From: JAXDBM01 sp963709485
Lineage (GTDB): Bacteria > Desulfobacterota > Syntrophia > Syntrophales > Fen-1087
Direction of reading: 5' to 3'
Assembly: GCA_963709485.1 (NCBI GenBank)
Contig: CAVPWE010000005.1
Location: forward strand, 248,001-312,000
Length of the DNA stretch: 64,000 nt
Shown: positions 8,500 to 17,177 of the stretch, in pieces
Numbering within the stretch: the stretch's first letter is position 1
Layout: each line of letters starts with the position of its first letter
Program-made: the position numbers and the translations under genes
Notes under the pieces: model-generated
What the model saw: only the letters and a program-made list of their open reading frames with translations
Databases searched by the model: none
Told to the model about the DNA's origin: nothing

Positions 8500-10695
8500 A
8501 TGAAAACCGTCAGATGCATTGTCGCTTCTCTGGTACTGGTTCTGGTTTCGGTGGCAGCAAGCCTCGCTCAGGATCAGGGATGGCCCCGTCTGCGCACGGA
8601 AAACGGGAACACGCTGATCATCTACCAGCCCCAGGTGGATGACTGGAAGAACTTCACGGAACTCAACTGCAGAATGGCGATCTCGCTCACGCCCAAAGGA
8701 GGGAAGCCGGTCGTGGGCGTGCTGGTCATGACAGGAGACACCCAGGTTGACAACGACCGGAAAATGGTGTGGATCAGCAACATCAGGATCGCGAAGACCC
8801 ACTTCCCTTCCCTGGATCCCGGGACGGCCGAAAAGATGGACCGGCTGACGAGAAAGTTCCTGCCGCAGACCATCGAAATCTCCCTTCCGCGGCTGGCGGC
8901 GCTGGTTCCCAAGAAGGGATCCGTCCCCGGTGTGCAGTTGAAGAGTGACCCGCCTGCCGTCTTCGTCAGCTACAAGCCGGCCATCCTCCTGGATCTGGAT
9001 GGCCAGCCGGTCCGTGCCCCGGTCCAGAATGCCAGGTTGGAGTATGTCGTCAACACGCACTGGCCGCTGTTTTTCGACACGCAAGGTTCCATGTTCTATC
9101 TGCTCGCCGGCGAGCAATGGCTTGCGTCGGAGGCGCTGAAGGGTCCATGGTCGGCTGTGAAGAAGCTTCCGCAAGACATGGAAAAGGCGGTCAAGGAACC
9201 GCAGTGGGCGGACCTGAAGAAATTCATACCGCCGCGCGCAAAATCCGCCGCCGTCGTGCCCACGGTCTTTTACAGCACCACTCCCGCCGAGATCATTCTC
9301 TTCAACGGGAAGCCTGAATACGCGCAAATCCCGGGGACCCGGCTCAGGTACGCCACGAACACGACAAGTTATCTTTTTCTTTACACCCCCACAAACCACT
9401 ATTACTATCTGACGGCCGGCCGCTGGTTCAGTGCCGACAGCCTGGGTGGCCCATGGACCTTTGCGACCCCCAGCCTGCCGGCCGACTTTGCCCGCATCCC
9501 CCCGTCGAGCCCCGCCGGCCAGGTGCTTGCCTCCGTCCCGGGGACCGAAGAGGCGAAAGATGCCGTACTGCTGGCGCAAATTCCAACCACGGTGATTGTC
9601 GATCCGGCAGCCGCGGCTGCAGACGTCAAAGTGTCATATGTCGGGGACCCCCAGTTTGTCCTCATCGAAGGGACAACACTCTACTACGCCACAAACACCT
9701 CTCAAAAGGTGATCCGGGCGGGGGACCTCTACTACCTTTGCCTGCAGGGCATCTGGTTTGTTTCCACGGGCCCGCAGGGGCCCTGGCAGACGGCCAAATC
9801 CGTCCCCCAGGCGATTTACACCATTCCGCCCAGTTCGCCGGTTTACAACGTCACCTACGTGACCCAGGTCACGACCGCTGACGGCGCCGTAGAGGCCAGC
9901 TACACCGCAGGGTACACGGGCGCCTTTGTCATGGGCGTCGGAACTGGAGTCATCATCGCCAGCGGCACGGGGTACTACTATCCGCCCTATGTCGCCTACT
10001 ACCCCGGCTATATGTACCCCGTTTACTACCCGCCCCCCTACACCTATGGCTACATGGCGCATTACCATTCGCCCACGGGCGCTTACGGCGTCTCCCAGAC
10101 GGCCTACGGGCCGTACGGATCGGCCACGAGGACCGCTTCGTACAATCCCTACACGGGGACCTATGCGCGGACCGCCTCGGTTTCCACGCCCTACGGCAGC
10201 GCAGCAGCCGGGCGGGCGTACAACCCCTATACCGGGGCGTCTGCCGCCACCCGTCAGGGATCCAACGCCTACGCCTCGTGGGGCAGTTCCGTGGTCTCGA
10301 AGGGAGGCAGGAGCGCCGCCACACAGCACTATTCCACAGCCCGGGGAACCGTGGGTTCGGTGCAGACCTCCTCCGGCGGGAAGGCCGTCGGCGCTTCGAC
10401 CCAGCGCGGCACGACCACCGCGGCTAAGACGGGGAGCGGCAACATGTATGCCACCCACGACGGCAATGTCTACAAGAATACGGGGTCGGGCTGGCAGAAA
10501 TACGACAACGGAAACTGGAACAGCACGCAAGCGCAGGGGCTGCAGCGAGAAGCACAGAACCGGCAGCGGGGTGAGCAGTCGAGCCAGCGCACCCAGCAAT
10601 ACCAGCGGTCCGGCGGCGGAAGTTCAAGCAGCATGGCCGGATCCGGTGGCGGAGCCCGAAGCCGGGGAGGGGGCGGCGGCCGCGGGAGGCGTTAG
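8500..10695 (+). CDS. Large exported protein with three ~120-residue repeats and a Tyr/Gly/Ser-rich tail
   Basis: 731 residues with a signal peptide (cleavage near 'SLAQD'). After an N-terminal domain, three divergent units occur at about residues 180-235, 280-335 and 395-445. Each has the order 'Y-x-T-N-T/H', a hydrophobic strand, a Trp-Phe/Leu-containing turn and 'GPW', as in VVNTHWPLFF...GPW, ATNTTSYLFL...GPW and ATNTSQKVIR...GPW. From ~residue 495 the tail is low-complexity, with YNPYTG repeats, Thr/Ser/Gly runs and a final Gly/Arg-rich stretch. Similar proteobacterial proteins are loosely labelled carbohydrate-binding or autotransporter-like; I could not confirm either. AGGAGG precedes ATG 8500. 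Probably surface or periplasmic. Confidence 0.75.
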   Translation: MKTVRCIVASLVLVLVSVAASLAQDQGWPRLRTENGNTLIIYQPQVDDWKNFTELNCRMAISLTPKGGKPVVGVLVMTGDTQVDNDRKMVWISNIRIAKTHFPSLDPGTAEKMDRLTRKFLPQTIEISLPRLAALVPKKGSVPGVQLKSDPPAVFVSYKPAILLDLDGQPVRAPVQNARLEYVVNTHWPLFFDTQGSMFYLLAGEQWLASEALKGPWSAVKKLPQDMEKAVKEPQWADLKKFIPPRAKSAAVVPTVFYSTTPAEIILFNGKPEYAQIPGTRLRYATNTTSYLFLYTPTNHYYYLTAGRWFSADSLGGPWTFATPSLPADFARIPPSSPAGQVLASVPGTEEAKDAVLLAQIPTTVIVDPAAAAADVKVSYVGDPQFVLIEGTTLYYATNTSQKVIRAGDLYYLCLQGIWFVSTGPQGPWQTAKSVPQAIYTIPPSSPVYNVTYVTQVTTADGAVEASYTAGYTGAFVMGVGTGVIIASGTGYYYPPYVAYYPGYMYPVYYPPPYTYGYMAHYHSPTGAYGVSQTAYGPYGSATRTASYNPYTGTYARTASVSTPYGSAAAGRAYNPYTGASAATRQGSNAYASWGSSVVSKGGRSAATQHYSTARGTVGSVQTSSGGKAVGASTQRGTTTAAKTGSGNMYATHDGNVYKNTGSGWQKYDNGNWNSTQAQGLQREAQNRQRGEQSSQRTQQYQRSGGGSSSSMAGSGGGARSRGGGGGRGRR

Positions 10696-10707
10696 GGAAG
10701 GTTCTGA

Positions 10708-11382
10708 ATGTCCTCTCCGATCGAAAATATTGTCGCGTGCCCCGACTGCGACCTTTTGCAGCGCATCCCCGAAGTCCCGCCGGGCGGCAGGACGCGCTGC
10801 CTCCGCTGCGGCCGCACGATCGCCGTCAGCAAACCCGCTTCACTGGACCGGACACTGGCCCTCGCGATTGCCGCGGCGGTTGTCCTTGTCATTGCCAACA
10901 CAGAGCCTCTCATGGGGCTTTCCGCCGCAGGGCGCCAGTCGAGCACGACCATTCTCGGCGGCGTGCTGGAAATGTGGAGGCAGGGTCATGCGCTCACAGC
11001 CATCCTTGTGGCGTTCTGCGTGATCATCGCACCAGCGGCTTATATCGCCTGCATCCTGGCGGTCCTTCTTGCCGTGAGGCGCCCGCCGGCGCCCTCGTGG
11101 ACCGGCATGCTGATGCGGATGCTGGCGTTCAACCAGCCCTGGGCCATGGTCGAGGTGATGCTGCTCGGCATCCTGGTTGCCCTGGTTAAGATCGCCGACC
11201 TGGCGACGGTGATTCCCGGCATCGGGATGTTTGCCGCCGGCGCGCTCATCGCGCTCATTGCCGCCATGACGGTCAGCTTCGACCCGCATGAGGCGTGGAT
11301 GCGCATCCGGTGGGCCGAAGAGGCAAATCCGCCGCCGGCCGCCGTGCCGAATGCACTTGATCCGGGGAGGACGGGACCGTGA
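10708..11382 (+). CDS. pqiA: Paraquat-inducible protein A (PqiA family), first half-size copy
   Basis: A 224-residue integral membrane protein with an N-terminal zinc ribbon (CPDC at ~12 and CLRC at ~32) followed by about four membrane helices and the PqiA motif 'ANTEPLMGL'. E. coli PqiA is a tandem fusion of two such units; here they are two adjacent genes overlapping by four bases (GTGA). PqiA is the inner-membrane component of the PqiABC system that moves lipids between inner and outer membranes. Overlap with the next gene and the pqiB-pqiC order downstream make the assignment firm. Confidence 0.9.
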   Translation: MSSPIENIVACPDCDLLQRIPEVPPGGRTRCLRCGRTIAVSKPASLDRTLALAIAAAVVLVIANTEPLMGLSAAGRQSSTTILGGVLEMWRQGHALTAILVAFCVIIAPAAYIACILAVLLAVRRPPAPSWTGMLMRMLAFNQPWAMVEVMLLGILVALVKIADLATVIPGIGMFAAGALIALIAAMTVSFDPHEAWMRIRWAEEANPPPAAVPNALDPGRTGP

Positions 11383-12016
11383 GCGCCGGCGCCCCGACAG
11401 GCATCCGGCTGGGGCTGGTATCCTGTGAGACCTGCGGTCTCCTGACGCGGCCGGCGGATATCCGTGAGCCGGGGTGCTGCCCGCGCTGCGGCGAGGCGCT
11501 TGCGCTGCGCCGGCACAATGCGATCCAGCGCACCTGGGCCCTCATCGTCGCCGCCGCGGTTTGCTACATCCCGGCGAACCTGATGCCCGTGATGATCACG
11601 AAAACGGTGACGACCGTCGAGGTGGACACGATCATCAGCGGCGCCGTCCTGCTCTACATGACCGGATCGTGGCATCTGGCGCTGATCGTGCTGATCGCGA
11701 GCGTCATGATCCCCCTGGCCAAACTCGCCGCCCTGGCCTATCTGCTGATCGCAGTTCAGCGCCGTTCGGGCGGGGACCGGCACGGACGGGCCCGGCTCTA
11801 CCGGCTGGTCACGTTCGTGGGACGATGGTCGATGCTCGACATCTTCGTCATCACCTTCACCGTCGCCCTCATCCAACTCCAGCCGCTCATGTCGATTCAG
11901 CCGGGGGCCGGCGTGCTTTTTTCGGGGCGGTCGTCGTGCTGACCATGATCGCGGCGGAGACATTCGACCCCCGCCTGATCTGGGATTCCAGCAACAAGGA
12001 GGAAAACAATGACTGA
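11379..12016 (+). CDS. pqiA: PqiA family protein, second copy, interrupted by a one-base frameshift
   Basis: The frame opens with GTG 11379 and has the zinc ribbon CETC/CPRC, then the membrane segment with 'IPANLMPVMI', the normal PqiA layout. At a run of six T (about 11928-11933) the frame goes to 'SGRSSC' and stops at 11942. The +2 frame carries the expected continuation 'FFGAVVVLTMIAAETFDPRLIW' to a stop at 12016, overlapping the pqiB start by eight bases. Adding one T restores a 212-residue protein of normal length. A homopolymer sequencing error is most likely; slippage on the T run during translation is possible but unsupported. Confidence 0.8.
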
Positions 12017-13634
12017 CCATGGCGATCTCGACAACATTCCGCAGGCCGTTGCCGTGCCCAGGAAACGAATGCCCTTCTCGGTGGTCTGGATCATTCCCGT
12101 CCTGGCGGCCCTGGTGGCCCTCGGGATCTGGGTCCAGCGGATCATGAGCGAAGGGCCGACGATCACCATCGTCTTCAAGGAGGCCACGGGCATCGAGGCC
12201 GGGAAAACCCATATCAAATACAAGGACGTCAGTATCGGTCTGGTGAAGACGATGAAACTGTCAAATGACTTCACAAAAGTTGTGCTGACGGCGAAGATCG
12301 ACAAAAGCGCAGTGGGCCTGCTTGTCGACGATGCGAGATTCTGGATCGAACAGCCGCGCGCCACCCTGAGCGGGATATCCGGCATCGGCACACTGCTGTC
12401 CGGAAACTACATCGGGCTGGAACCCGGAAAGTCCAAAAAGGCAAGGCGCGAGTTCACCGGCCTCGAGGCGCCGCCGGCGATCACCTTTGATCAGCCCGGC
12501 AGGCGGTTTGTGCTGCAGACCGCCACCCTCGGGTCGATCGGGAGCGGCGCCCCCCTGTATTACCGGCAGTTGAACGTGGGACAGGTGATCGGATACGACC
12601 TTGCGGAAGACGGCGGGTCCGTCAAAATCGAAGTTTTCGTGCGTGCGCCTTACGACCAATACGTCACCGAGGAGACGCGTTTCTGGCAGGCGAGCGGCGT
12701 TGACGTGTCCCTGGGGGCAGAAGGTCTGTCCGTTCGCACCCAGTCGGTCCTGTCGATGCTGATCGGCGGGATCGCCTTTGAAACGCCCCCTTCGTCCGGC
12801 GATGTGAAACCGGCTGGCGAGAAAACGGTTTTTTCGCTCTACAGCGACAGGAAGACGGCAATGGCCCCGCACGAGACGATTGTTACACCTTACGTTCTCT
12901 ACCCCAACGAGCCGCTGCGCGGACTGGTTGTCGGCGCACCCGTCACCTACCTTGGGCTGCCGGTGGGCGAGGTGACCGCCGTGGGTCTCGAATACAAGCG
13001 GGAGACGGAAGATGTTCGGCCCCGCGTGGACTTTGTAATCTACCTGCGCCGTTTCCTGACGCACATGAAAGACACGTCTTCCGCCGATCAGAAGGCCTCC
13101 AGCGAAAAGGAGCGTCGCGCCTTCATTCAGAATATGGTCAACCGGGGGCTCAGAGCGCAGCTGCGCAGCGGAAGCCTCGTGACGGGACAGCTCTACGTGG
13201 CCCTGGATATGTACCCGAATGCTCCCAGGGTGAAGATCGACTGGACGAAGACGCCGCAGGAGCTGCCGGTGGTGCCGAGCGGCCTGCAGGATCTTCAGAA
13301 CAAGGTAAACAGCATTCTGGCCAAGATCGAGAAAATGCCCCTGGACGGCATCAGCGCGGATTTAAGGAAGCTGCTTGCAACGATCGACAGCCTGCTGAAG
13401 CGTGTCGACGGGGAAATCGTGCCGGATGTGAAGAAGACGCTGGAAGACCTTCAGCGCACCCTGAAGAGCACCGATGCCACCCTGGTCGGCAAGGACGCGC
13501 CGGCGCCGCAGGAACTGCGGGAGGCCCTGCAGGAGGTTCGCCGGGCGGCGCAGGCCGTCAGCGGCCTCATCGATTATCTCGAGCGAAACCCCGATGCCCT
13601 CATCCGGGGGAAAACACAGGAGAAATCAAAATGA
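12009..13634 (+). CDS. pqiB: PqiB, MCE-domain lipid transport protein
   Basis: A 541-residue protein with a short cytoplasmic N-terminus, one membrane helix (about 20-40, VVWIIPVLAALVALGIWV) and three MCE/MlaD domains at about 45-140, 160-225 and 285-395. A long helical C-terminal region (about 420-530) follows, which in E. coli PqiB builds the syringe-like tunnel reaching the outer membrane. The motif 'AGKTHIKYKDVSIGLV' is typical of MCE domain 1. ATG 12009 follows AAGGAGGAAAAC and overlaps the end of the pqiA copy. Slightly short for the family but complete. Confidence 0.93.
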   Translation: MTDHGDLDNIPQAVAVPRKRMPFSVVWIIPVLAALVALGIWVQRIMSEGPTITIVFKEATGIEAGKTHIKYKDVSIGLVKTMKLSNDFTKVVLTAKIDKSAVGLLVDDARFWIEQPRATLSGISGIGTLLSGNYIGLEPGKSKKARREFTGLEAPPAITFDQPGRRFVLQTATLGSIGSGAPLYYRQLNVGQVIGYDLAEDGGSVKIEVFVRAPYDQYVTEETRFWQASGVDVSLGAEGLSVRTQSVLSMLIGGIAFETPPSSGDVKPAGEKTVFSLYSDRKTAMAPHETIVTPYVLYPNEPLRGLVVGAPVTYLGLPVGEVTAVGLEYKRETEDVRPRVDFVIYLRRFLTHMKDTSSADQKASSEKERRAFIQNMVNRGLRAQLRSGSLVTGQLYVALDMYPNAPRVKIDWTKTPQELPVVPSGLQDLQNKVNSILAKIEKMPLDGISADLRKLLATIDSLLKRVDGEIVPDVKKTLEDLQRTLKSTDATLVGKDAPAPQELREALQEVRRAAQAVSGLIDYLERNPDALIRGKTQEKSK

Positions 13635-14221
13635 ACAGACTTGCCGCCATCATGATTGCATGCGCCGTCGCCGCCCTGATCTCAGGGTGCGCTTCTTCGC
13701 CGTCGCGCTTTTACACGCTGAGCACCACGGCCGCGCCGGCGGCAGCGCCGGCGGCGGGCTGTGCCGTGTCGGTGGGCCCCGTCTCGGTGCCGGCCGCCGT
13801 TGACCGGCTGCAGATCGTCGTACGGACGGGCCCGAATCAGGTTTTCATCAGCGAGTTCGACCGCTGGGCCTCGCCGCTGAAAACCGACATCTCCCGGGTT
13901 GTCGCCGAGAACCTCGTCTCGATGCTCGGCACGACACAGGTGACGGTGTTCCCGGCATCGTCGGCGGCGGACGCATCCTACCGCGTCATGATCGACGTGC
14001 TGCGTTTCGAATCCGAACCGGACCGGGCGGCAACCCTGGATGCCCTGTGGACGATCAGCGCCGTGAAGAGCGGGCAGGCACGAAGAAGCCGCACGACGCG
14101 CACAGAGTCCACGCAAAACACCGGCTATGCCGCCCTTGTCGCGGCGCACAGCCGTGCGCTCGGGCAACTCAGCGTGGAAATTGCCGCGGCGATCCGTGAG
14201 ATGGAAGCCAGAAACCGCTGA
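13631..14221 (+). CDS. pqiC: PqiC/YmbA-type outer-membrane lipoprotein (ABC-type transport auxiliary)
   Basis: A 196-residue lipoprotein. The signal peptide ends in lipobox LISGC (Cys at residue 19), then 'SSPSRFYTLS', the standard start of the DUF330/PqiC family, and 'VSVGPVSVPAAVDRLQIVVR'. It is expected to sit on the inner leaflet of the outer membrane and receive the PqiB tunnel. It overlaps pqiB by four bases (ATGA), so the pqi genes form one translationally coupled operon. Confidence 0.9.
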   Translation: MNRLAAIMIACAVAALISGCASSPSRFYTLSTTAAPAAAPAAGCAVSVGPVSVPAAVDRLQIVVRTGPNQVFISEFDRWASPLKTDISRVVAENLVSMLGTTQVTVFPASSAADASYRVMIDVLRFESEPDRAATLDALWTISAVKSGQARRSRTTRTESTQNTGYAALVAAHSRALGQLSVEIAAAIREMEARNR

Positions 14222-14261
14222 GAAGAAAAGCCAATGTGGCCCTGACGACGGTTTGTCTCTC

Positions 14262-14897
14262 CTATCTGCAAGAGCCGGTCGACCCCTCTCTGCAAATTTT
14301 GCCGTCGACCCAGACTGCCTCGTCCATCATTGCGCCGGTCAGAATCGCACCGGTCAGGTCCGCGTCGATCAGACGCGCGTCGGTCAACCGCGCGCCCGTC
14401 AGGTTGGCGCCCTTCAGATTGGCGCCGCGCAGATTCGTCCGGATCAGGCGCGCGCCGGTCAGGTTCGCACCGGTCAGGTTCACCCCGGTCAGGTTCGCCC
14501 CAGTCAGGTTCACACGGGTCAGGTCCGCTTTCGTCATATCCGCGCCGGACAGATTTGACTCCGACACGTTGGCCCCCGTCAGATTCGCGCCGCTCAGGCT
14601 CGCTTCACCCATTGCCGTGTGCGAAAGATTTGCCCCGCGCATGTCCGCGCCGGACAGGTGGGCGCCGTTCAGTGCCGTATAGTAAAGATTCGCACCCGTC
14701 ATCTTCGCACCCTGCAGCTGCGCCCCATTGAGGGTTTCATTCGCGATGAAAGCGCCCGACAGATCGCAATTCGGGCATTTCTTGAAAATCTTGGTCCGCT
14801 GTACGTCGCCCGCCTCGAATGCCGGGCAGCCGGCGGCGGCAATCAAGCCTGCAGCGAGGCCGGCAAAAGAAATGAAAAGCGCTCTTTTCCAAGTCAT
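14262..14897 (-). CDS. Exported pentapeptide-repeat protein
   Basis: A 211-residue protein with an N-terminal hydrophobic signal (about 7-28), a CPNC pair after it, then about 28 consecutive pentapeptides of the A(D/N)LxG type from ~residue 45 to 195, predicted to fold as a right-handed quadrilateral beta-helix. ATG 14897 follows AAAAGGAGG. It converges on pqiC with a 40-base gap. The repeats make the DNA look tandemly repetitive. The signal peptide implies a periplasmic or membrane location, so a DNA-gyrase-protecting Qnr-like role is unlikely. Function unknown. Confidence 0.88.
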   Translation of the reverse strand: MTWKRALFISFAGLAAGLIAAAGCPAFEAGDVQRTKIFKKCPNCDLSGAFIANETLNGAQLQGAKMTGANLYYTALNGAHLSGADMRGANLSHTAMGEASLSGANLTGANVSESNLSGADMTKADLTRVNLTGANLTGVNLTGANLTGARLIRTNLRGANLKGANLTGARLTDARLIDADLTGAILTGAMMDEAVWVDGKICREGSTGSCR

Positions 14898-15074
14898 GGA
14901 AGCACCTCCTTTTCATCCTAAAGATTCAATACAACAATTATTTGAAAAAAACACGGCGAATTCAAACCCAAAAAAAAGTGGATTATTTTTTACAGATTGA
15001 TTAATAGATCAAACCCTGAAGCGCGCCTTGCGAAGCTCGGCCGCAACGATACTCTGAAAAGAACAGGAGTTCTC

Positions 15075-15923
15075 ATGAATCAGAAAAATTCCGCAAACCG
15101 GTTCCGGGGGGGATCCCGTTATGTCCTGGACGACGAGCTGGCAAAAATCGTCAACGTTTCCATGGCCCTCGAAATGCCTCTGCTCCTGAAGGGGGAGCCG
15201 GGCACCGGCAAGACCATGCTGGCCTATGCCATTGCAGAGAGCCTGAAGATGCCCCTGATCGTCCTCAACGTGAAATCCAGCATGAAGCTGGTGGACGCCC
15301 TCTACCAGTACGACACCCTGACCCGTCTCAACGACAGCCGCTTCGGGGATTCCAGCCGCGACGTGAGCCGGATCGAGGAATACATCCGCATGGGCAAGAT
15401 CGGCCAGGCCTTTGTCGCGGAGGAGCGGACCGTCCTGCTGATCGACGAGATCGACAAGGCGGACAGCGACTTCCAGGACGACATGCTCGACGTTCTCGAT
15501 CAGATGCAGTTCGACATTATGGAGATTGACCGGACCGTCACGGCGAAAAACCGCCCGGTGATCGTGATCACCTCCAACGCGAAGAAGGACCTTTCCGACC
15601 CCTTCCTCGGCCGCTGCAATTTCCATCACATCGCCTTCCCGGACCCCGACATGATGCGGCTCATTCTGGGCGTGCATTTCCCGAACCTCAGCCAGGACCT
15701 GGCCAACGGCTGCATCGAGGCCTTCTACGGCCTGCGGGAACTGCGGGGGATCGAAAAGAAGCCGGCCACCCGGGAACTGATCAACTGGGTCCGCGCCCTG
15801 AAGGCCGATCCGGACTTCCAGGCAAAGTCCCTGAGCCGGGCAAACATTCCCTACCTGGGCATTCTGTTCAAGAAAAGCGGCGACCTGAACATGGCCGCCC
15901 AGCAGATCGCCCGCACGCGTTGA
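15075..15923 (+). CDS. MoxR-family AAA+ ATPase
   Basis: A 282-residue ATPase with Walker A GEPGTGKT at 40-47, Walker B VLLIDEID near 118-125, sensor 'VIVITSNAKKDLSDPFLGRC' and an arginine finger region typical of the MoxR/CoxD group. These proteins work with a von Willebrand A-domain partner to assemble metal centres or remodel enzymes. The partner is the next gene, 10 bases downstream, an arrangement like coxD-coxE. ATG 15075 is chosen because the conserved N-terminus begins there; a longer frame from 14997 exists without homology. Confidence 0.9.
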   Translation: MNQKNSANRFRGGSRYVLDDELAKIVNVSMALEMPLLLKGEPGTGKTMLAYAIAESLKMPLIVLNVKSSMKLVDALYQYDTLTRLNDSRFGDSSRDVSRIEEYIRMGKIGQAFVAEERTVLLIDEIDKADSDFQDDMLDVLDQMQFDIMEIDRTVTAKNRPVIVITSNAKKDLSDPFLGRCNFHHIAFPDPDMMRLILGVHFPNLSQDLANGCIEAFYGLRELRGIEKKPATRELINWVRALKADPDFQAKSLSRANIPYLGILFKKSGDLNMAAQQIARTR

Positions 15924-15933
15924 GGCAGGAACC

Positions 15934-17127
15934 GTGTTCATCGAGTTTTTCTATACCCTGCGGGAGCGCGGCATTCCCGTCACTCCGACTTCCTTTCTCA
16001 GACTGCAGAAGGCCCTGAAGCTGGGCATGGTCCGCTCCATCGACGATTTCTACACGGCGGCCCGGGCCATTCTCGTCAAGAGCGAACGGTACTTCGACAC
16101 CTACGACCAGGTCTTCGCCCACTTTTTCAAGGGTGTCACGCTGCTGGAGCCGGAAGACTTCGAACTGACGGAGATTGCCAGGGCGATGCTGGAGGAATGG
16201 CTGAAGAATCCCGCGGAAATGGCCCAGGCCCTCGGCCTGGACGAGAAGGAGCTCAAGTCCATGACGCCGGAGGAGCTGATCCGCTATTTCTTCGACCGCC
16301 TCAGGGAGCAGACCGAGGCCCATCACGGGGGGAACCGCTGGATCGGCACGGGGGGGACGTCCCCGGTGGGCCACTCCGGCCACCATCCCGGCGGGATGCG
16401 CGTGGGCGGGCGGTCGCGCAGCAAGTCGGCCATCAAGGTGGCCATGGAGCGACGGTACAGGGACTACTCCCAGGAGGGCCCCCTGACGGAGTTCCAGATG
16501 GGGGAGGCCCTGAAGCGACTGCGCCGGATGATCCCCACCGGCCCGCGGGACGTGGTCAACGTGGACAAGACGATCCGCGAGACGATGCGAAACGCCGGCG
16601 AAATCGAGATTGTCTTCGACCGCCGCCTGGCGGACCGGCTCAAGGTGATCCTGATGATCGACAACGGGGGCTGGTCGATGGACCCTTATATCGCAGTGGT
16701 GCAGACCCTCTTCAACTACGCCCGGTCCCAGTTCAAGGACCTGAAGCTCTACTACTTCCACAACACCATCTACAGCCGCATCTGGAAAGACCCGCAGCGG
16801 CGCCATCAGGCGGAGCCCATCGACGAATTCGTCCGCCGGGACCCGGAAACGCGGCTGATCCTGGTGGGGGACGCCAGCATGGCCCCCTACGAGCTCATGC
16901 ATGTCAACGGGTCGATCTATATCGAACAGCGGGAAAGCAACGCCAGCCTGGACCGTCTGAAATTCCTGTCCCGGACTTTCCGCCATGCCGTGTGGCTGAA
17001 CCCCCAGACCGAGGAGGAATGGGACCACACCTGGACGGTGGGCATCATCCGGCAGGTCTTCCCCATGTTCGAGCTGACCCTCGACGGGCTGGAGAAGGCC
17101 GTCCAGCACCTGATGGCGAAGCACTGA
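15934..17127 (+). CDS. VWA-domain protein, CoxE-like partner of the MoxR ATPase
   Basis: A 397-residue protein starting at GTG 15934. The N-terminal half is helical with a Gly/His-rich linker near 130-155 (HHGGNRWIGTGGTSPVG). The C-terminal half is a VWA_CoxE domain (about 215-390) with the strand 'VILMIDNGGWSMDPY'. The usual metal-site motif D-x-S-x-S is replaced by D-N-G-G-W-S, a form seen in some CoxE-like proteins. Together with the upstream ATPase it probably forms a maturation or disassembly machine; the client is not encoded next to it. Confidence 0.85.
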   Translation: MFIEFFYTLRERGIPVTPTSFLRLQKALKLGMVRSIDDFYTAARAILVKSERYFDTYDQVFAHFFKGVTLLEPEDFELTEIARAMLEEWLKNPAEMAQALGLDEKELKSMTPEELIRYFFDRLREQTEAHHGGNRWIGTGGTSPVGHSGHHPGGMRVGGRSRSKSAIKVAMERRYRDYSQEGPLTEFQMGEALKRLRRMIPTGPRDVVNVDKTIRETMRNAGEIEIVFDRRLADRLKVILMIDNGGWSMDPYIAVVQTLFNYARSQFKDLKLYYFHNTIYSRIWKDPQRRHQAEPIDEFVRRDPETRLILVGDASMAPYELMHVNGSIYIEQRESNASLDRLKFLSRTFRHAVWLNPQTEEEWDHTWTVGIIRQVFPMFELTLDGLEKAVQHLMAKH

Positions 17128-17177
17128 GGTGTGCGGGAATTGTGCCGGCCGTTCCGGATTTCGAACAACACCCGTCC

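Noticed and set aside
11920..11945. Programmed -1 frameshift in the second pqiA
   Set aside because: The T-run could allow slippage, but no stimulatory structure is evident, and other one-base indels in the window make sequence error more likely.
14290..14760. Short tandem repeats that look like an array
   Set aside because: They are the coding repeats of a pentapeptide protein, in frame and diverged; spacing of 15 bases is not CRISPR-like.
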